Source of the DNA: Bedellia somnulentella
Taxonomy: Eukaryota > Arthropoda > Insecta > Lepidoptera > Bedelliidae
Assembly (NCBI GenBank): GCA_963576735.1
Contig: OY755178.1
Coordinates: 11,656,001-11,720,000 of the forward strand
Reading direction: 5' to 3'
Length of the DNA: 64,000 nt
A program made the translations under genes and the position numbers. Of this stretch, positions 31,941-43,979 are shown one piece after another. Position 1 is the stretch's first letter. Every line of letters starts with the position of its first letter. The notes below the pieces were generated by a model, which had not been told where the DNA came from, did no database searches, and saw only the letters and a list, made by a program, of their open reading frames with translations.

Positions 31941-34325
31941 TTAATTTACTTGTTATGTTTTGTCTGCTTTGCGTTCTATTTTCTGTCTTATGTTTTAATA
32001 TCAAAACGAAATGGAAAAAGAAAGTAAATTTGATAAAAGCCGTAAAAAATATAATAAATGCCACTTTTTATATATAGGCCATGACCGTTATCTTAAAAGT
32101 TATCGAGTGGCAGCCACTCTTTACTTACATAAAGACAAAAATATGGTATTACCATGTCAATTGCAAAAAGTATAACCAATGTACTAAATACGTACACATG
32201 CATACATATACTCACTCATTTTTGAAACTCAGAGTAGCAAAACTGCTAGAAAATATGAAACAATACCAAACCATATATAAAAACAAGGCGCTTTTATCAA
32301 ACCGATATTCGATATTCACTATTAAATTTATCCGGCAAGTAGAGGTGGTGTATGTTTACATACGAAATAACGACAAACAGATTTACTATTTACCGAGTTT
32401 CGGATAGCATAATAGTGTTTCGCTAAACTCGAAATATTCTTGACTTCCAAGTGCTGCAAGATAAAGTTGTAACTGCCTTATGCTGGGAATACTATCTAAT
32501 ATGCTAGAGTTTTAACTTTAGCAGAAGTTTTAGTTCCGAATCAAACAATATTGCTTTTGCTTATATTTTTAAACACCAATAGTGTCTATAACTTTGGTAT
32601 ATATGGTTACATACGAATAAGTGTTCTAAAAGTTATTTTTGTAATGCTATAGAAAGAGTATAATATTATTTTATTATTGGTTTAAAAAGATATAAAAGAG
32701 AATAGTGTTGGCTTAAAATAGAAATCTCTCCTTTTTCCGGAGATTAACGTAAAGAAATGTAAAGTTAAAGATACGAGCGCCTATTAAAGAAGAAATAAAA
32801 GCATATTTATAATTACAAACAGATTAATTTACTTGTAATGTTTTGTCTGCTTTGCGTTCTATTTTCTGTCTTATGTTTTAATATTAAAACGAAATGGAAA
32901 AAGAAAGTAAATTTTATAAAAGCCATAAAAAATATAATAAATGCCATTTGTATGTATATGTCGTGGCCATATCGTAGATATGAACACATCGTGAAATGAT
33001 CGATCATTTCATGAAATGGTCGTATTTCATGAAACGTTCAACTGTTTATTGGCCACATCGTGATGTCGTTTGGGTAGATGAATGATAAGAAATCGTTTCT
33101 CGATATGGCCAACTAAACGCGCGGCCTCTTCATGAAATGGTTAAGATTGTTTGGTCGTATCGTAAAATAGTTACATTAATTACTGGTAGAGGCGCTGAAA
33201 ACGCTTTGTTTATGAGTGAAGATGGCGGCCGCTGACAAAAGTGTTATTTCTCTCAGTAAAAAAATTAATAATTCGTTATTAAGCGAGGAAGAAAGTAATA
33301 ACAAAAAGTTTTCGACGAAAAGGTTCTCGAATACTTTGCTAATTACGAAAAAACTGAGCAATATGTTAAAAAAACGGTACAGTTTGGATCGCATTTCACA
33401 GGTTACCCTATTTCTACGATCTGGCCAAGCGTGGATCACAAAATCGTGAAACGTTGACGATTTTATGATCTGGTCAAATTTAGTTGGCCACATCATGAAA
33501 TGTGACCATTTCATGAAATGATCGATCATTTCACGATGTGTTCAAATTTACGATATGGCCACGACATATATTTGCCCTGACCGTTATCTTAAAAGTTATC
33601 GAGTGGCAGCCACTTTGTCTCTGACAATGCAGTGGGGTTGATCTTTTACATAAAGACAAAAATATGTTATTACCATGTCAATTGCAAAAAGTATAACCAA
33701 TGTACTAAATATACAAGCATTTTGGAAAAATTGAGTAGCAAAACTGCTAGAAAATATGAAGCAATACCAAACCATTTATAAAAACAAGGCGCTTTTATCA
33801 AGCCGATATTCGATATTCACTATTAAATTTATCCGGCAAGTTGAGGTGGTGTATGTTTACATACGAAATAACGACAAACAGATTTACTATTTACCGAGTT
33901 TCGGATAGCATAATAGTGTTTCGCTAAACTCGAAATATTCTTGACTTCCAAGTGTTACAAGATAAAGTTGTAACTGCCTTATGCTGGGAATACTATCTAA
34001 TATGCTAGAGTTTTAACTTTAGCAGAAGTTTTAGTTCCGAATCAAACCATATTGCTTTTGCTTATATTTTTAAACACAAATAGTGTCTATACCTTTGGTA
34101 TATATGGTTACATACGAATAATTGTTCTAAAAGTTATTTTTGTAATGCTACAGAAAGAGTATAATATTATTTTATTATTGGTTAAAAAAGATATAAAAGA
34201 GAATAGTGTTGGCTTAAAATAGAAATCTCTCATTTTTCCGGAGATTAACGTAAAGAAATGTAAAGTTAAAGGTACGAGCGCCTATTAAAGATGAAATAAA
34301 AGCATATTTATAATTATAAACAGAT
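31941..34325 (+). repeat. Tandem duplication of about 0.88 kb, one copy carrying a transposon
   Basis: Unit 1 (31941-32823) and unit 2 (32824-34325) are direct repeats with high identity, both starting TTAATTTACTTG. Unit 2 is longer because it holds the TIR element at 32959-33566. Unit 1 has a short extra stretch near 32196-32216 that looks like a SINE tail. Each unit includes a decayed SINE-A 5' end (32700-32755, 34200-34255). Confidence 0.85.
32959..33566. mobile_element. 608-bp TIR DNA element with internal ORF
   Basis: Inverted ends of about 70 bp (TGTCGTGGCCATATCGTA at the left, its complement at 33549-33566) are flanked by TATA on both sides (32955-32958, 33567-33570). The empty site is visible in the neighbouring duplicate unit (about 32075-32090). 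Subterminal stretches repeat the motif CATTTCATGAAATG. A plus-strand frame opens at ATG 33222, in a good context (GTGAAGATGGCGG), as MAAADKSVISLSKKINNSLL and runs to 33449; it also contains LITKKLSNMLKKRYSLDRIS. It may be a transposase remnant or captured coding DNA. The superfamily is uncertain; a TA/TATA target fits several. Confidence 0.75.
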
Positions 34326-34857
34326 TAAATGGGAAAATTATTTAGGTTAGGTTTTAGGTTAACCTTTACATCTACAACAACCGTGTACTAGGTAATCAAA
34401 TAAATGAATAATTGAAATATATTCTTTACATTGACTAAGGCGTGAAAATGTTTTGAGAACTACATACTGAATAGGTGTATTTTACAAATATGGTTCCTTT
34501 TTCACAAATATTAGAATTGGATCGGTAAAATTGAAATATCTGAAATTTAACGGGTAACATGGTGTAATCAAAGAGATTTTAAAATTCCTTATTTAATTTT
34601 AAATTAATGTTAATATATATGGTATATATAGATTATTAATTGCATGGAATGCTGACTGTTTCTAAAAGTGTTGCAAATAAAAAACAATATCTACCACTAA
34701 TGAGAAAAAAATATCCATTCAAAGGCCTCACAACAAATCAAAATATACACGAACTTAAGTAAAATTATACAATAGAAAAAAACATTTCAATATCACGGAC
34801 ATGATATCCAATAAATTTAAATTAACTTTTTGTTAATTAGGGTTTAGTTAATGTTTT

Positions 34858-34915
34858 TGCTGTGTAGTCTAGGCTTCGAATAGCATTACCCTATTTCTTC
34901 CCATGGGTTATACAA
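34858..34915 (+). mobile_element. SINE-A 5' fragment
   Basis: GCTGTGTAGTCTAGGCTTCG to CCCATGGGTTATAC. Confidence 0.5.
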
Positions 34916-34965
34916 ATAATTTCTATTTTAATGAGATTGATTGTGCGAGTATAATATTTTGACGA

Positions 34966-35155
34966 CAACCGTGGCTAAGTGGGTAGGTACTAGCTTCACA
35001 GTCCGGATATTGCTGGTTCGATCCCTGCTGAGAGGTACGTTTATGTGATGAGCATAAATGATTGTTTCTTAGTCTTGGATGTTATTTATATGGGTATCTT
35101 ATAGTTTTAAATAAATCGTTGAGTTAGTATCCCATAAGAAAAGTAATATTTAGTT
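34966..35155 (+). mobile_element. SINE-C copy split by a hairpin MITE
   Basis: Head ACCGTGGCTAAGTGGGTAG and GGTTCGATCCCTGC; it continues after the MITE at 35299. Confidence 0.7.
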
Positions 35156-35298
35156 TAACGCCAGTTTTCTGAATTGAGTATTCCTGCTGAGAACAACTTA
35201 AGTATCGTTCTGTCGCATTGAAATCTTAGCAACTGAATGAGATAAAACGATACTTAAATCGTTCTCAGCTTGAAAACTCAATTCTGAAATCGGGCGTA
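35156..35298. mobile_element. Hairpin MITE copy 1, 143 bp, inside SINE-C
   Basis: Inverted arms start with TAACGCC and contain GAATTGAGTATTC and AACTTAAGTATCGTT. The insertion splits the 3' part of a SINE-C between TTTAGTT and GGCTAA. A TA or TAA target is likely. Confidence 0.75.
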
Positions 35299-36035
35299 AG
35301 GCTAAATTATAGTAAATTCACCTTTACTTTTATGAGTGATAAAAATATTCTCAATAAAAGTGCAGAATTAAAATAGTAAAAATAAAACTGAAAGTAATAA
35401 AAAGCTAATTGAGAATTTCATGGCACGAGTTCTAATAACAGCGTCTATGAGAGAAGAGTGCTACTAAACGGTTAAAGTAAGAGCCATTGGAATGAAAATG
35501 TGCTGTTACCGGGTAACCAGGCGCTGCCCGCACTGACTCGAAATTATCATGTTTATAGTTATTAAAATTCGATTTTAAGCTTTATGCCTTTGCCCGATAA
35601 GAGGATTTTCATCCGGATTTCGCTGCGAGATATCCGTATCCGCATCTGCTCAACGCTGCGTAAAAATTTATGGGTTTATCCCAACCAGTCGCGTCTTACA
35701 CTTAACTGTATTATAATGTTTTGAACAGGGAGGCTTGTGTAATGCAGGTTTTGAGGTTGGTCTCAATTATTTTTTATTGAGGGTTTTCTTATACTCGGCG
35801 AAGATGCGGTATAAAACGCTCCCTTTCCCTACTTTTAACCGACTTCAGAAAAAAGGAGGAGATCGTTATTTTCGTAGGCACGTTCGTTTACTGTTTTTAT
35901 GTTTGTATATATTTTTCTTATTTATTGAAATATTTTAACATTTGTGTTGGTCTGTAAGGAATGCTAAAAATTTAAAGTTTTTTCCTACCTAAAATAGAGT
36001 CAACTTAACCCAACTTTTATTTTGTAAAGCTAAAT

Positions 36036-36138
36036 AACACTTCTGAACATTAACTTACTTGATGGCATCGTTTCAATTGGACATTGCATTTACTTGATAG
36101 GGGGCAGTATTTCGACGCTTTGTACAAATACGTATGAC
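36036..36138 (-). mobile_element. SINE-B fragment, diverged
   Basis: CTTGATAGGGGGCAGTATTT and CGCTTTGTACAAATACGTAT. Confidence 0.4.
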
Positions 36139-36281
36139 TAACGCCCGATTTCCGAATTGAGTATTCCAGCTAAGAACAACTTAAGTATCGTTCTGTCGCA
36201 TTGAAATCTTAACAACTGAATAAGACAAAACGATACTTAATTCGGTCTCTGCTTGAATACTCAGTTCAGCAATCGGGCGTA
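36139..36281. mobile_element. Hairpin MITE copy 2, 143 bp
   Basis: It has the same length and sequence type as 35156-35298, with cleaner ends (TAACGCCCGATT and AATCGGGCGTA). It sits at the edge of a decayed SINE-B. Confidence 0.75.
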
Positions 36282-36698
36282 AGTATAACCAGTTAATCTC
36301 CACCAACCAACCACTCAACGACCTCAATAAAATTGGCTTTGGAAAATATACTTTGAGCCAATCACAACTCAAAATTTGAACTGATGTCGCATTGATGACG
36401 TTCTCAATGAGCTATTACATAAAATTATTAAATAATTAATTAGCCATGTAATGTCGACTAAGAATAAATCTATCCCATCTTTTTCTGTGAGCACCAGACC
36501 AGATGACAAAGGCTAAGAATTCAGGGAGCATTGTTGTTATTAGGTTCGGAATCCTCGTAGTTTGAATGATAAAAATAAACATAACCACTTAGATATAAAT
36601 TCTAAATGCTGTATTTCGGTAAACACAATTCTGCTAAAACTAGTGATACTTTAGGTTTAAAGAATAGTTTGTATCACTTTATTAGACATTATACATAG

Positions 36699-36780
36699 CA
36701 ATCGGGATTAACCAACGATATTTTTAAATCATTTACGTGATATGTCTGCCCGACGTTTCGGCACACCTACTAAAATATAA
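36699..36780. mobile_element. End fragment of the AATCGGGATTAACC TIR family
   Basis: It carries the same end and inner sequence as 61337 (AATCGGGATTAACCAACGAT, GCCCGACGTTTCGGCACACC). A possible opposite end (AATAATCCCGATT) is at 37674-37686, with a LINE inserted between. Confidence 0.5.
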
Positions 36781-36786
36781 ATAAAG

Positions 36787-36838
36787 GAAAGAAAAATTTC
36801 GACACCAGTGAGGGACACCTTTCCTTTATTTATCTTTT
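36787..36838. repeat. 15-bp inverted repeat beside the LINE insertion
   Basis: ATAAATAAAGGAAAG and CTTTCCTTTATTTAT; its right arm overlaps the LINE target duplication. Confidence 0.6.
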
Positions 36839-36839
36839 A

Positions 36840-37652
36840 CTTACTTACTTACTTATACTCACGCCTATTGTTCCCATTGGGGTAGGCAGAGACTATCGAT
36901 CGCCACTTTGTACGATCCAGGAAAATCACTTTTGCTTCTGTTACATTCATCATTCTTCTCATACATGCTCTTTTATTCTTCAAACTTCGGACGCCGGCCT
37001 TTTTGAGCACACACTCTATTTAGTCCAGGTGTGTCCTCCGTGGTCGTCCTCTACTCACACTACCTTCCACGTTGATTCTATAGATCTCTTTCACCAATTT
37101 ACTGTCATTCATCCTCTCTATGTGCCCAAACCACCTTAACATTCCTTTCTCTATCTTGCACACTACGTCATCTTTCACACCTAAACGTTCACGAATTACA
37201 CTATTTCTCACTCTGTCGCACAACCTTACATTACATATACTTCTGAGGGATCTCATTTCCACTGCATTCACTCTACTTTCATGCCTCTTTTGCCATGCCC
37301 AACATTCACTACCATACATCAGCGTAGGAACCAGTACAGCATTGTGAACTGCCATTCGCGCCTTTTCAGACAGGAACTGGCTCGACATTAGACTGTTTAT
37401 GGCTCCATTTACCGCATTTCCCTTTTTTACCCTCCTTTCAATATCTTCCTCGCATTTTCCGTCCCTTGTAAACAAACTACCCAGATATACAAACTCTTTC
37501 ACTTGTTCCACTTTCTTGCCACCTATTGTAATCTTACATTCTGTCATACTTTCCTCTCTCTGGAAAACCATTGTCTTGGTTTTGTCCAAATTCACTCGCA
37601 TGCCCTTTCTTTCAAAAGACTTACACGCAATATTCACCATCTCTTGCAACTC
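36840..37652 (-). mobile_element. RTE-like LINE, 5'-truncated, with 13-bp target duplication
   Basis: The C-terminal 209 codons are open on the minus strand (37649 to 37020), with VYLGSLFTRDGKCEEDIERR, VLVPTLMYGSECW and MLRWFGHIERM. The 3' end is CTCTGCCTACCCCAATGGGA, then a (TAAG)n tail. TATTTATCTTTTA flanks it at 36827-36839 and 37653-37665, a clean target-primed insertion. Confidence 0.9.
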
Positions 37653-37665
37653 TATTTATCTTTTA

Positions 37666-39160
37666 TTTATTAGTAATAATCCCGATTTCATGTCAAAAAC
37701 ATTCAAGTTCACAGAAAAACATCTGCTTTACTTTGAATTGTACCAGAAATGAGATAATTAAAGAAAAATACAAAACTGGCAGAGCCTGCTCCCAACGTGT
37801 CGTTCGGATTACCTCGTCAATGTAAACACGATCGCTGGAAATATGTTTCATGGGAGCATTCGTTCATCTCGTTCTACCAAATTACGGTATCTCTTTCGTT
37901 TTATTTCACTCTTTGCTTCATGTTATCATTTTGTTGGTCGCATTTGCGTGAAAGTAGGAAATATTTGCAACACCAATAGCGTTCCGTCGTGTTTAATGTA
38001 ACATGTTTCTGTGTTTAAACAAAACACGAGCGTTTAAAGAAAACTAAAGAGAATGTTCGTTCTACGTGATAAAGAACATTAAGGAAATATGATGGATTCA
38101 GTAATTCCAGCTTTTCGCAGCTGAGGCCCTTAATTACTTAATTAAGTGCCGATTTTATCAGGTTGTTGCAATTATTAAAAGTATAATTTCAAACTTTTTG
38201 TTGCTCAAAATAAAAGGTCACGCAAAGAAGGGTACGCCCTAAGCCTCTTCTTACTTAACCCCAGGGAAATGTGTTTATGCTATTCGAAGTTTCCGTACAC
38301 AGCTATAAATACAACTCTTACTTATCATTAGTATTTAGTTAATGACACTTCAAACAATTTGTTTTGGAAAAATAAATACATTCCTCTCTATTCCAAGAGC
38401 TCACCAAGAGATTCCAGCCTACCCTGTGATTTGGACATAGTCTACGAACTGGCCTAAAACAGCTTGGCTACCATCATAGTTGACCGGACTAACTGAACGA
38501 GCCCTCCGAAACACGAAAACATCTTAATTTTCGGATAATCACGTGTTCGGTTTTGCCATAATCATTCCAAACTACAAAACCCAGTATTGGTAGGGGGTGG
38601 GTAGAGTAGTAAACATACGAGAAAATATAGATTTTATTTTAAATGACGCTTTCTTAAGTTAATATATAAAACAAATGATACTAAAGGGGTCGCTTTTCTC
38701 ATCTTAAGCACATTTCACATATGATACAAAGTACGGTGGCAATTGTACATGTTACACACCTTATTACACTACTTTTTCACTTGATGTTCTTTTCACCGCG
38801 TCGAGTAACACACTCTCAATTTTTTTTTTTGAACCTTTTGTGTCCCACTGCTGGGCAGAGGTCTCTCCCTGGATTTTCCACTCTCTAATTAGCACTCTCA
38901 ATTTATTCAAAGGTTTTTTTTAACTTAAGAATAATATAAATGTAAATATATACGAGTAGATGATATCTTTGGATGAAATAATATAATACTAGACTACATA
39001 AACGTCTAGAGCCACCACCGTTTTGTTTCATAAGGCTAAGTACGTAATTTTCGTCTGGCAATTTTTAACGCTAAATTGTATTAATTTGGCATTGTTTTGG
39101 ATTTGTACAGTTTAAAAATACAGTAACTAGATGATATTACGGGTATTGATGTATATTTTT
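37666..39160. other. Region without recognised genes
   Basis: It includes a common lepidopteran repeat piece at 38820-38890 (TGTCCCACTGCTGGGCAGAG). Otherwise nothing is named. Confidence 0.4.
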
Positions 39161-39299
39161 AACTGACTTCAAAAAATTAGTTTCTCAATTCGATTCTATG
39201 TTTTTTTGTCTGCCTAACATCTAACCTGGTTTGGGAACCCCTGCGAAATTCTGTATAAATATAAATGTCTTTTAGCAAATAAACATTTTTATTTTAACA

Positions 39300-39625
39300 T
39301 CATTAGCAAACAGACGTCCTCGGCATCCCAAAAATCTCCATAACGACCGGTCCTGTGCTGCCCTCATCCATCGGCTTCCCGCGACCTTGACCAAACGTCT
39401 TTCACTTTGTGGGAGGCCTGCCCACACTGCGTCATCCCCTACGTAGCCACCACTCCAGGACCTTCGAGCACCAATGGCCGTCGTTTTAGAGTTTAATGTG
39501 TCCAGCCCATTGCCATTTTAGTTTATCAGGCTATGTCAATTACCCAGGTTCTTCTAAGGATCTCTTCGTTGCGGTTTCGATCGCATCAATCTTGCATGTA
39601 TGTAACGCCCTTAGTCCGTAAATGG
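39300..39625 (-). mobile_element. LINE C-terminal fragment, broken
   Basis: On the minus strand, broken frames give KLKWQWAGHI, VLEWW and RSVGRPPT, recognisable as a common lepidopteran LINE C-terminus. Stops are frequent. Confidence 0.55.
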
Positions 39626-39789
39626 TCAATCAATCAAAGATGTTTTGTAATGTTGGATATGATTCAGGTTGGTCCAATTTAATTTATACAAAAAAATGTC
39701 CTAATCTATTGATTATTAAATTTTGTAATATAAATTAGATGTCATCAAATGGCTGTGAAGTCGGATTCAATTACTGCAGTAAGGCGGGA

Positions 39790-40042
39790 GTTACATGCAT
39801 ATATATACTCTCGGCTATAAATCCGTAGATGGGGTAGTCAGAGCTAAGTAATTAGAAATTCCTCAGCCATTTTTGGAAAATAAGGTCGGGAAAAGATGGT
39901 AAAATAAAGGTTATTGGTGATGGGTCTCCAACCTCATCGTCCAATAATCCCTTAAAAGCCCCATACCGTTAGTTACCTTTTACGTACACCCACCGGAAGA
40001 AATTGGGTGGTGCTATTCTAAGCCGACACTACTCAGCAACTA
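39790..40042 (-). mobile_element. SINE-A copy, near full length
   Basis: GCTATAAATCCGTAGATGGG at the tail side, CTAAGCCGACACTACTCAGC at the 5' side. Confidence 0.75.
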
Positions 40043-40149
40043 ATAAATAAGGCGCGAGTTGGTTTTGATTATTTTATTTTATTTATGTTTTTCGTAAAGT
40101 AATTTTGTCTGTTAGGATTTATGCAGTTAGATTTTCAAAAGGTCTCTTC

Positions 40150-40375
40150 ATTAGTTTTTACGGTTACTCTGGAGTTCAGAGTGCCCACGTTTTGCTTGGA
40201 CTGTGCATTCGCATTAACGCCGGTCACTAACTCATATAACCAAATTACCAAGAGCAAATCCGCTATGTGGGTTTAACGTTAAAACTAATGATAAATAACT
40301 ACACGTGGACTATAGAAAACTCACATAAGTGATGACCCGACTCATGACTTGAACACGGGTCCTGCATGAGGAGTG
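40150..40375 (-). mobile_element. SINE-B copy, diverged
   Basis: GTGCCCACGTTTTGCTTGGA through GATGACCCGACTCATGACTT. Confidence 0.6.
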
Positions 40376-40930
40376 GTGGTTGGTTGTTTGACAATAAACC
40401 TAATATTAAATCGTTTTTAAAACTGTAAATTTGATAAATAAGGTCTATGTTTCGATAGCGAGAACAGCGATGAGGGCTATATCACAACAGCAAAAAATAC
40501 ATCTCACTCTATTGTCTAGAAAAATTGATTCAAATAACAACTTGATCGTTATTGTTATAAAGCTCATCATACTATTACAAAAGCATTTTGTTATCCATAT
40601 CCAGATTGATCTATCATTCAAATAACCTCACATGTTTGTATCAAATTATTTGTTCCGCAAAGTGACATCGGAGGATCGATTGTAATACCCTGTTTTCGTT
40701 CCTACTGAGCACATCAGTAAATTAAATCAACACGCAGTTATTCGAAAAGGCGGGTTACAACCGTCCTTCTCCATCAAGCCTATTACGCTTATTTTCTTTT
40801 TTATTGACTGCGAATAGCGCTGCGCTCAGCAAATTTCCAATAACGATGCCGTATGAGCGCGTTTGTTATTTGAAACCGCAGAAAGCAAATAAATAATTTG
40901 CGAACCGTATTCAGCTAAGCATTTTTGAAT

Positions 40931-41134
40931 ATGGACTCAAATACGCTTGAATGGTTTGTTGGTCATGCCGCGATGGCCGACAATTTTGTTAGAACGTATT
41001 TTATTCGACGAGTGAGAATTTTTCTAACTCGCGCTTTTAAAATGCGTATTGATCATAACAAAAAAAAACTGCAAATGTCTATTGAAAATCCGTTAGTTAA
41101 TAATTCATTTAATTTGAAAAAAGTATTGATATAG
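40931..41134 (+). CDS. Unrecognised ORF (67 aa), possibly non-coding
   Basis: An ATG (context TTGAATATGG) starts a 67-residue frame beginning MDSNTLEWFVGHAAMADNFV and ending FNLKKVLI. It lies in a stretch without obvious interspersed repeats. There is no known domain and no clear splice or polyadenylation signal. It may be chance in AT-rich DNA or part of a decayed gene. Confidence 0.15.
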   Translation: MDSNTLEWFVGHAAMADNFVRTYFIRRVRIFLTRAFKMRIDHNKKKLQMSIENPLVNNSFNLKKVLI

Positions 41135-41139
41135 ACGTA

Positions 41140-42320
41140 GAAAATGAAGCACATTTACATTTTTATTGCAAAATATACTTAAGTCTTGAGCTGTGGCAAG
41201 ATGAGTAAGTTGTGCTGAGAATAAATTGGCCAACATTCACGACAGCATTTGTCAGGCGTAGACCCTCGGAGCTTGTGAAATTGTGCTCATATTGCGGCGA
41301 CTAATCCTCTACATGAATTCATCAGGTTCTGACACCCGCTCTTATCTAACAGAAGCGAGCACTCGACTAATACTGATGTTTTTTGTGGGTCCTTACAGAG
41401 CCTTTTTGTGGTTGAAGCCTAATTGAGTCAATCACAGACACGATCCCGACTCTGATAATGATGTCGCACGAGTTTCTTCAGCAAAATACACCAAATCCAC
41501 GAAATACTTTGTTGGCAAAAACGTGAACGTAAACGAGTCGTATCTACATACATTGTTACTCAAACAAAACTGATTTCTATGCTAAAAAAAGGGCACTATG
41601 TTACTGACATATTTTATTCATGAGTTATACATATGTTTTTTCAGATAAAATATACGAGAACTCACAATATTGTATTACATATTTGTTTAGACTACCTTCT
41701 CCAACGTTTATGAACAAAACAATCACTGCTCAAAATATACTGAAGCCATACTAATTTCCATAATAATATTGATCAAAGAAATACTTAAAAACATTCAATC
41801 TGTCAGAGGTAATTCCTTAAAAAAGAAGCATTGAACATTTTAAAATGACGTGCATAAATAATATATAATAATAATATTACCTAAAATCTATCTGAAAAAT
41901 GTTATCTGTTGAGTACATTTAGGAATAGTATTAATAATACAGTATGATTACAGTTATTCCTATATAGTTTTAAGTAGCTTACTGATTTTAGAGCCAGCAA
42001 AAGTCAATTGTCATTAATTAAATTTAAAGACAAAAAGTTTCAATCTGTCATCATCTCAATATTAAAAAGTAATTAAGACTTGTTCCCTGTGGTTTGTTAC
42101 TTATACACCAAAATTATAATACATAAAACCAGTCAAGTTATAACAAAGTTACAAGGTTTAGGTTGATATTAGTTTGGTAAGATTATAATAAACTGTTTGC
42201 TCGTAAAAAGTTTGAGCTATGAAGATCACCTAGCTTTTACAAGTTGATAGTTCTTGGTTATGTTGTATTTATATACACATTATCCAAAGATCTCATTTAG
42301 ATTTTTGGGATATTCTGTTC
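41140..42320. other. No recognised feature
   Basis: 41200-41550 has more balanced composition but no open frame of note; the rest is AT-rich. Confidence 0.4.
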
Positions 42321-42330
42321 ACAACTGTTA

Positions 42331-42586
42331 GCTGTGTAGTTTCGGCTTAGAATAGCACTACCCCATTTCTTCCGGTGTGTGTACGTAACAGGCGACTAAC
42401 GGTATTAGGGCGTTTAAGACATTTTTGGGTGATGCGGTTGGAGACCCATCACCAACAACCTTTATTTCACCATCTTTTCCCCACGCAACTTCCAGAAGTG
42501 GCTGAAGAATTTTTAATTCCCCAGCTCTGGCTACCCCTTTAAGTGATTTATAGCCGTGAGTATATATATGTATGTATGTACTGTTA
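42331..42586 (+). mobile_element. SINE-A copy, full length
   Basis: Flanked by ACTGTTA repeats (left ends 42330). Confidence 0.8.
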
Positions 42587-42924
42587 ACAAATATGAAGAA
42601 CGCGGTTCACAGATTTGGTTCTGTTAAGTGTTTACAACAAAATGGTGACAGAATTGAGCATTTTTTAATGGCATAATAGCTAATAGTTCATGTTAGCTAA
42701 TAAATATTTTTTAAATAAATTATCTTAAGTGGTAATGGAAAGCAAAATGTTAGTAAACATCAAAATTCTATTTTAAGCAACACTCTTTTTCAAAGTTGTC
42801 TGAAGGTCTTATTAGAAAATTTACGTAATATGTGTATTTTATCTAGTTAATAGCTATAAGTTTTTGTTTTAAATAGCATTACACAAGTTTTATTCAACGT
42901 TCAATATAATTTATGTTATTAGGT

Positions 42925-43178
42925 AAAAGAGATCTATAGAGCCAATGTGGAAATTAATTTTAGTCGATAATGACCACGGAGGACACATTTGGGCCAAATA
43001 CAGAGTATGCTTAAAAAGACAGTCGTCCGAAGTATGAAGAATAAAAGACTAGGTATGAAAAGATTGATGAGTGTAACCGATGCTCGAGAGGCTTGCCACG
43101 ATCGTACATAGTGGCGATCGATAGAGTCTACCTACCTCAATAGAAAATAATGGTGAGAATATATGTATGTAAGCATGT
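42925..43178 (+). mobile_element. RTE-like LINE 3' fragment
   Basis: It matches the LINE from GAGATCTATAGAGCC to the tail, with GTGGCGATCGATAG and a degenerate CTACCTACCTCAATAGAAAA hairpin region, then TATGTATGT. Confidence 0.7.
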
Positions 43179-43320
43179 ATGTAATTATATACTCACGGCT
43201 ATATTAACCAAAAGAAGAGGTCTAGAGTATCAATATCAGAAACTTCTTAGACATTTATGGAGTGAAGAAGCGATAGTAAATCTATTACAATTAAGAGAAA
43301 TTTGTCTCATAAAGATACTT
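43178..43320 (-). mobile_element. SINE-A 3' part, diverged
   Basis: TATACTCACGGCTATATTAA, then weak similarity (AACTTCTTAGACATTTATGG). Confidence 0.4.
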
Positions 43321-43684
43321 AAATGATTTTGTCCTACTTAAATTCAGTAAATTTGAATTGAAACCGAAAAACATGCCCTTTACAAGGAGCTTAAGAATAT
43401 CTAGGTCCTAGGTCGATTACCTAAGTAAGCTAATGCGATTGGCTTGTCACAAGTTTCTGGAACTGCGATTTGACATGAACTTTGTGACTAAGACCTTCTT
43501 GGGTTACGAAATTAAAAGCATCAAGAGTATATTTTAGTACCTTTTCACTTGGCTTTTGCGCTATGTAAATATTTAAGTAAACCAAATTTTACGTAGGTTT
43601 CATAACATCAACTTTTTCTAAAAGATCCTACACATGGTGTCTTATAAAAAAGAGTTGTCTGTGAAGTCAGTTCAAGGATTATTT

Positions 43685-43759
43685 ATTAAATATTCTAGCT
43701 CCAAAGTTCTGGCTACCCTTTTTGGTACTTATGACCGTGATTGTTATGTATGTATGTAA
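43685..43759 (+). mobile_element. SINE-A 3' fragment
   Basis: GTTCTGGCTACCCTTTTTGG, TATGACCGTGA and TATGTATGT. Confidence 0.55.
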
Positions 43760-43835
43760 AATAACGTAATGTGATATTTGATACTTTGTTGCGGTGCCAT
43801 CTGCTCAAGGATATATTACGTTAATATATTTAGAA

Positions 43836-43972
43836 ACGTACATACAAATACTCACGGCTATAAATCCCTTGAAGGGGTAGCCAGAGCTAAGAAAGTAGAA
43901 ATTCCTCAGCCACTTTTGGAAGTTAAATAAGGAAAAGTTGGTAAAATAAAGGTTGTTGGTGATGGGCCCAAC
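43836..43972 (-). mobile_element. SINE-A 3' part
   Basis: CTCACGGCTATAAATCCCTT to AAGGTTGTTGGTGATGGG, where it stops abruptly. Confidence 0.65.
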
Positions 43973-43979
43973 TAGCAAA

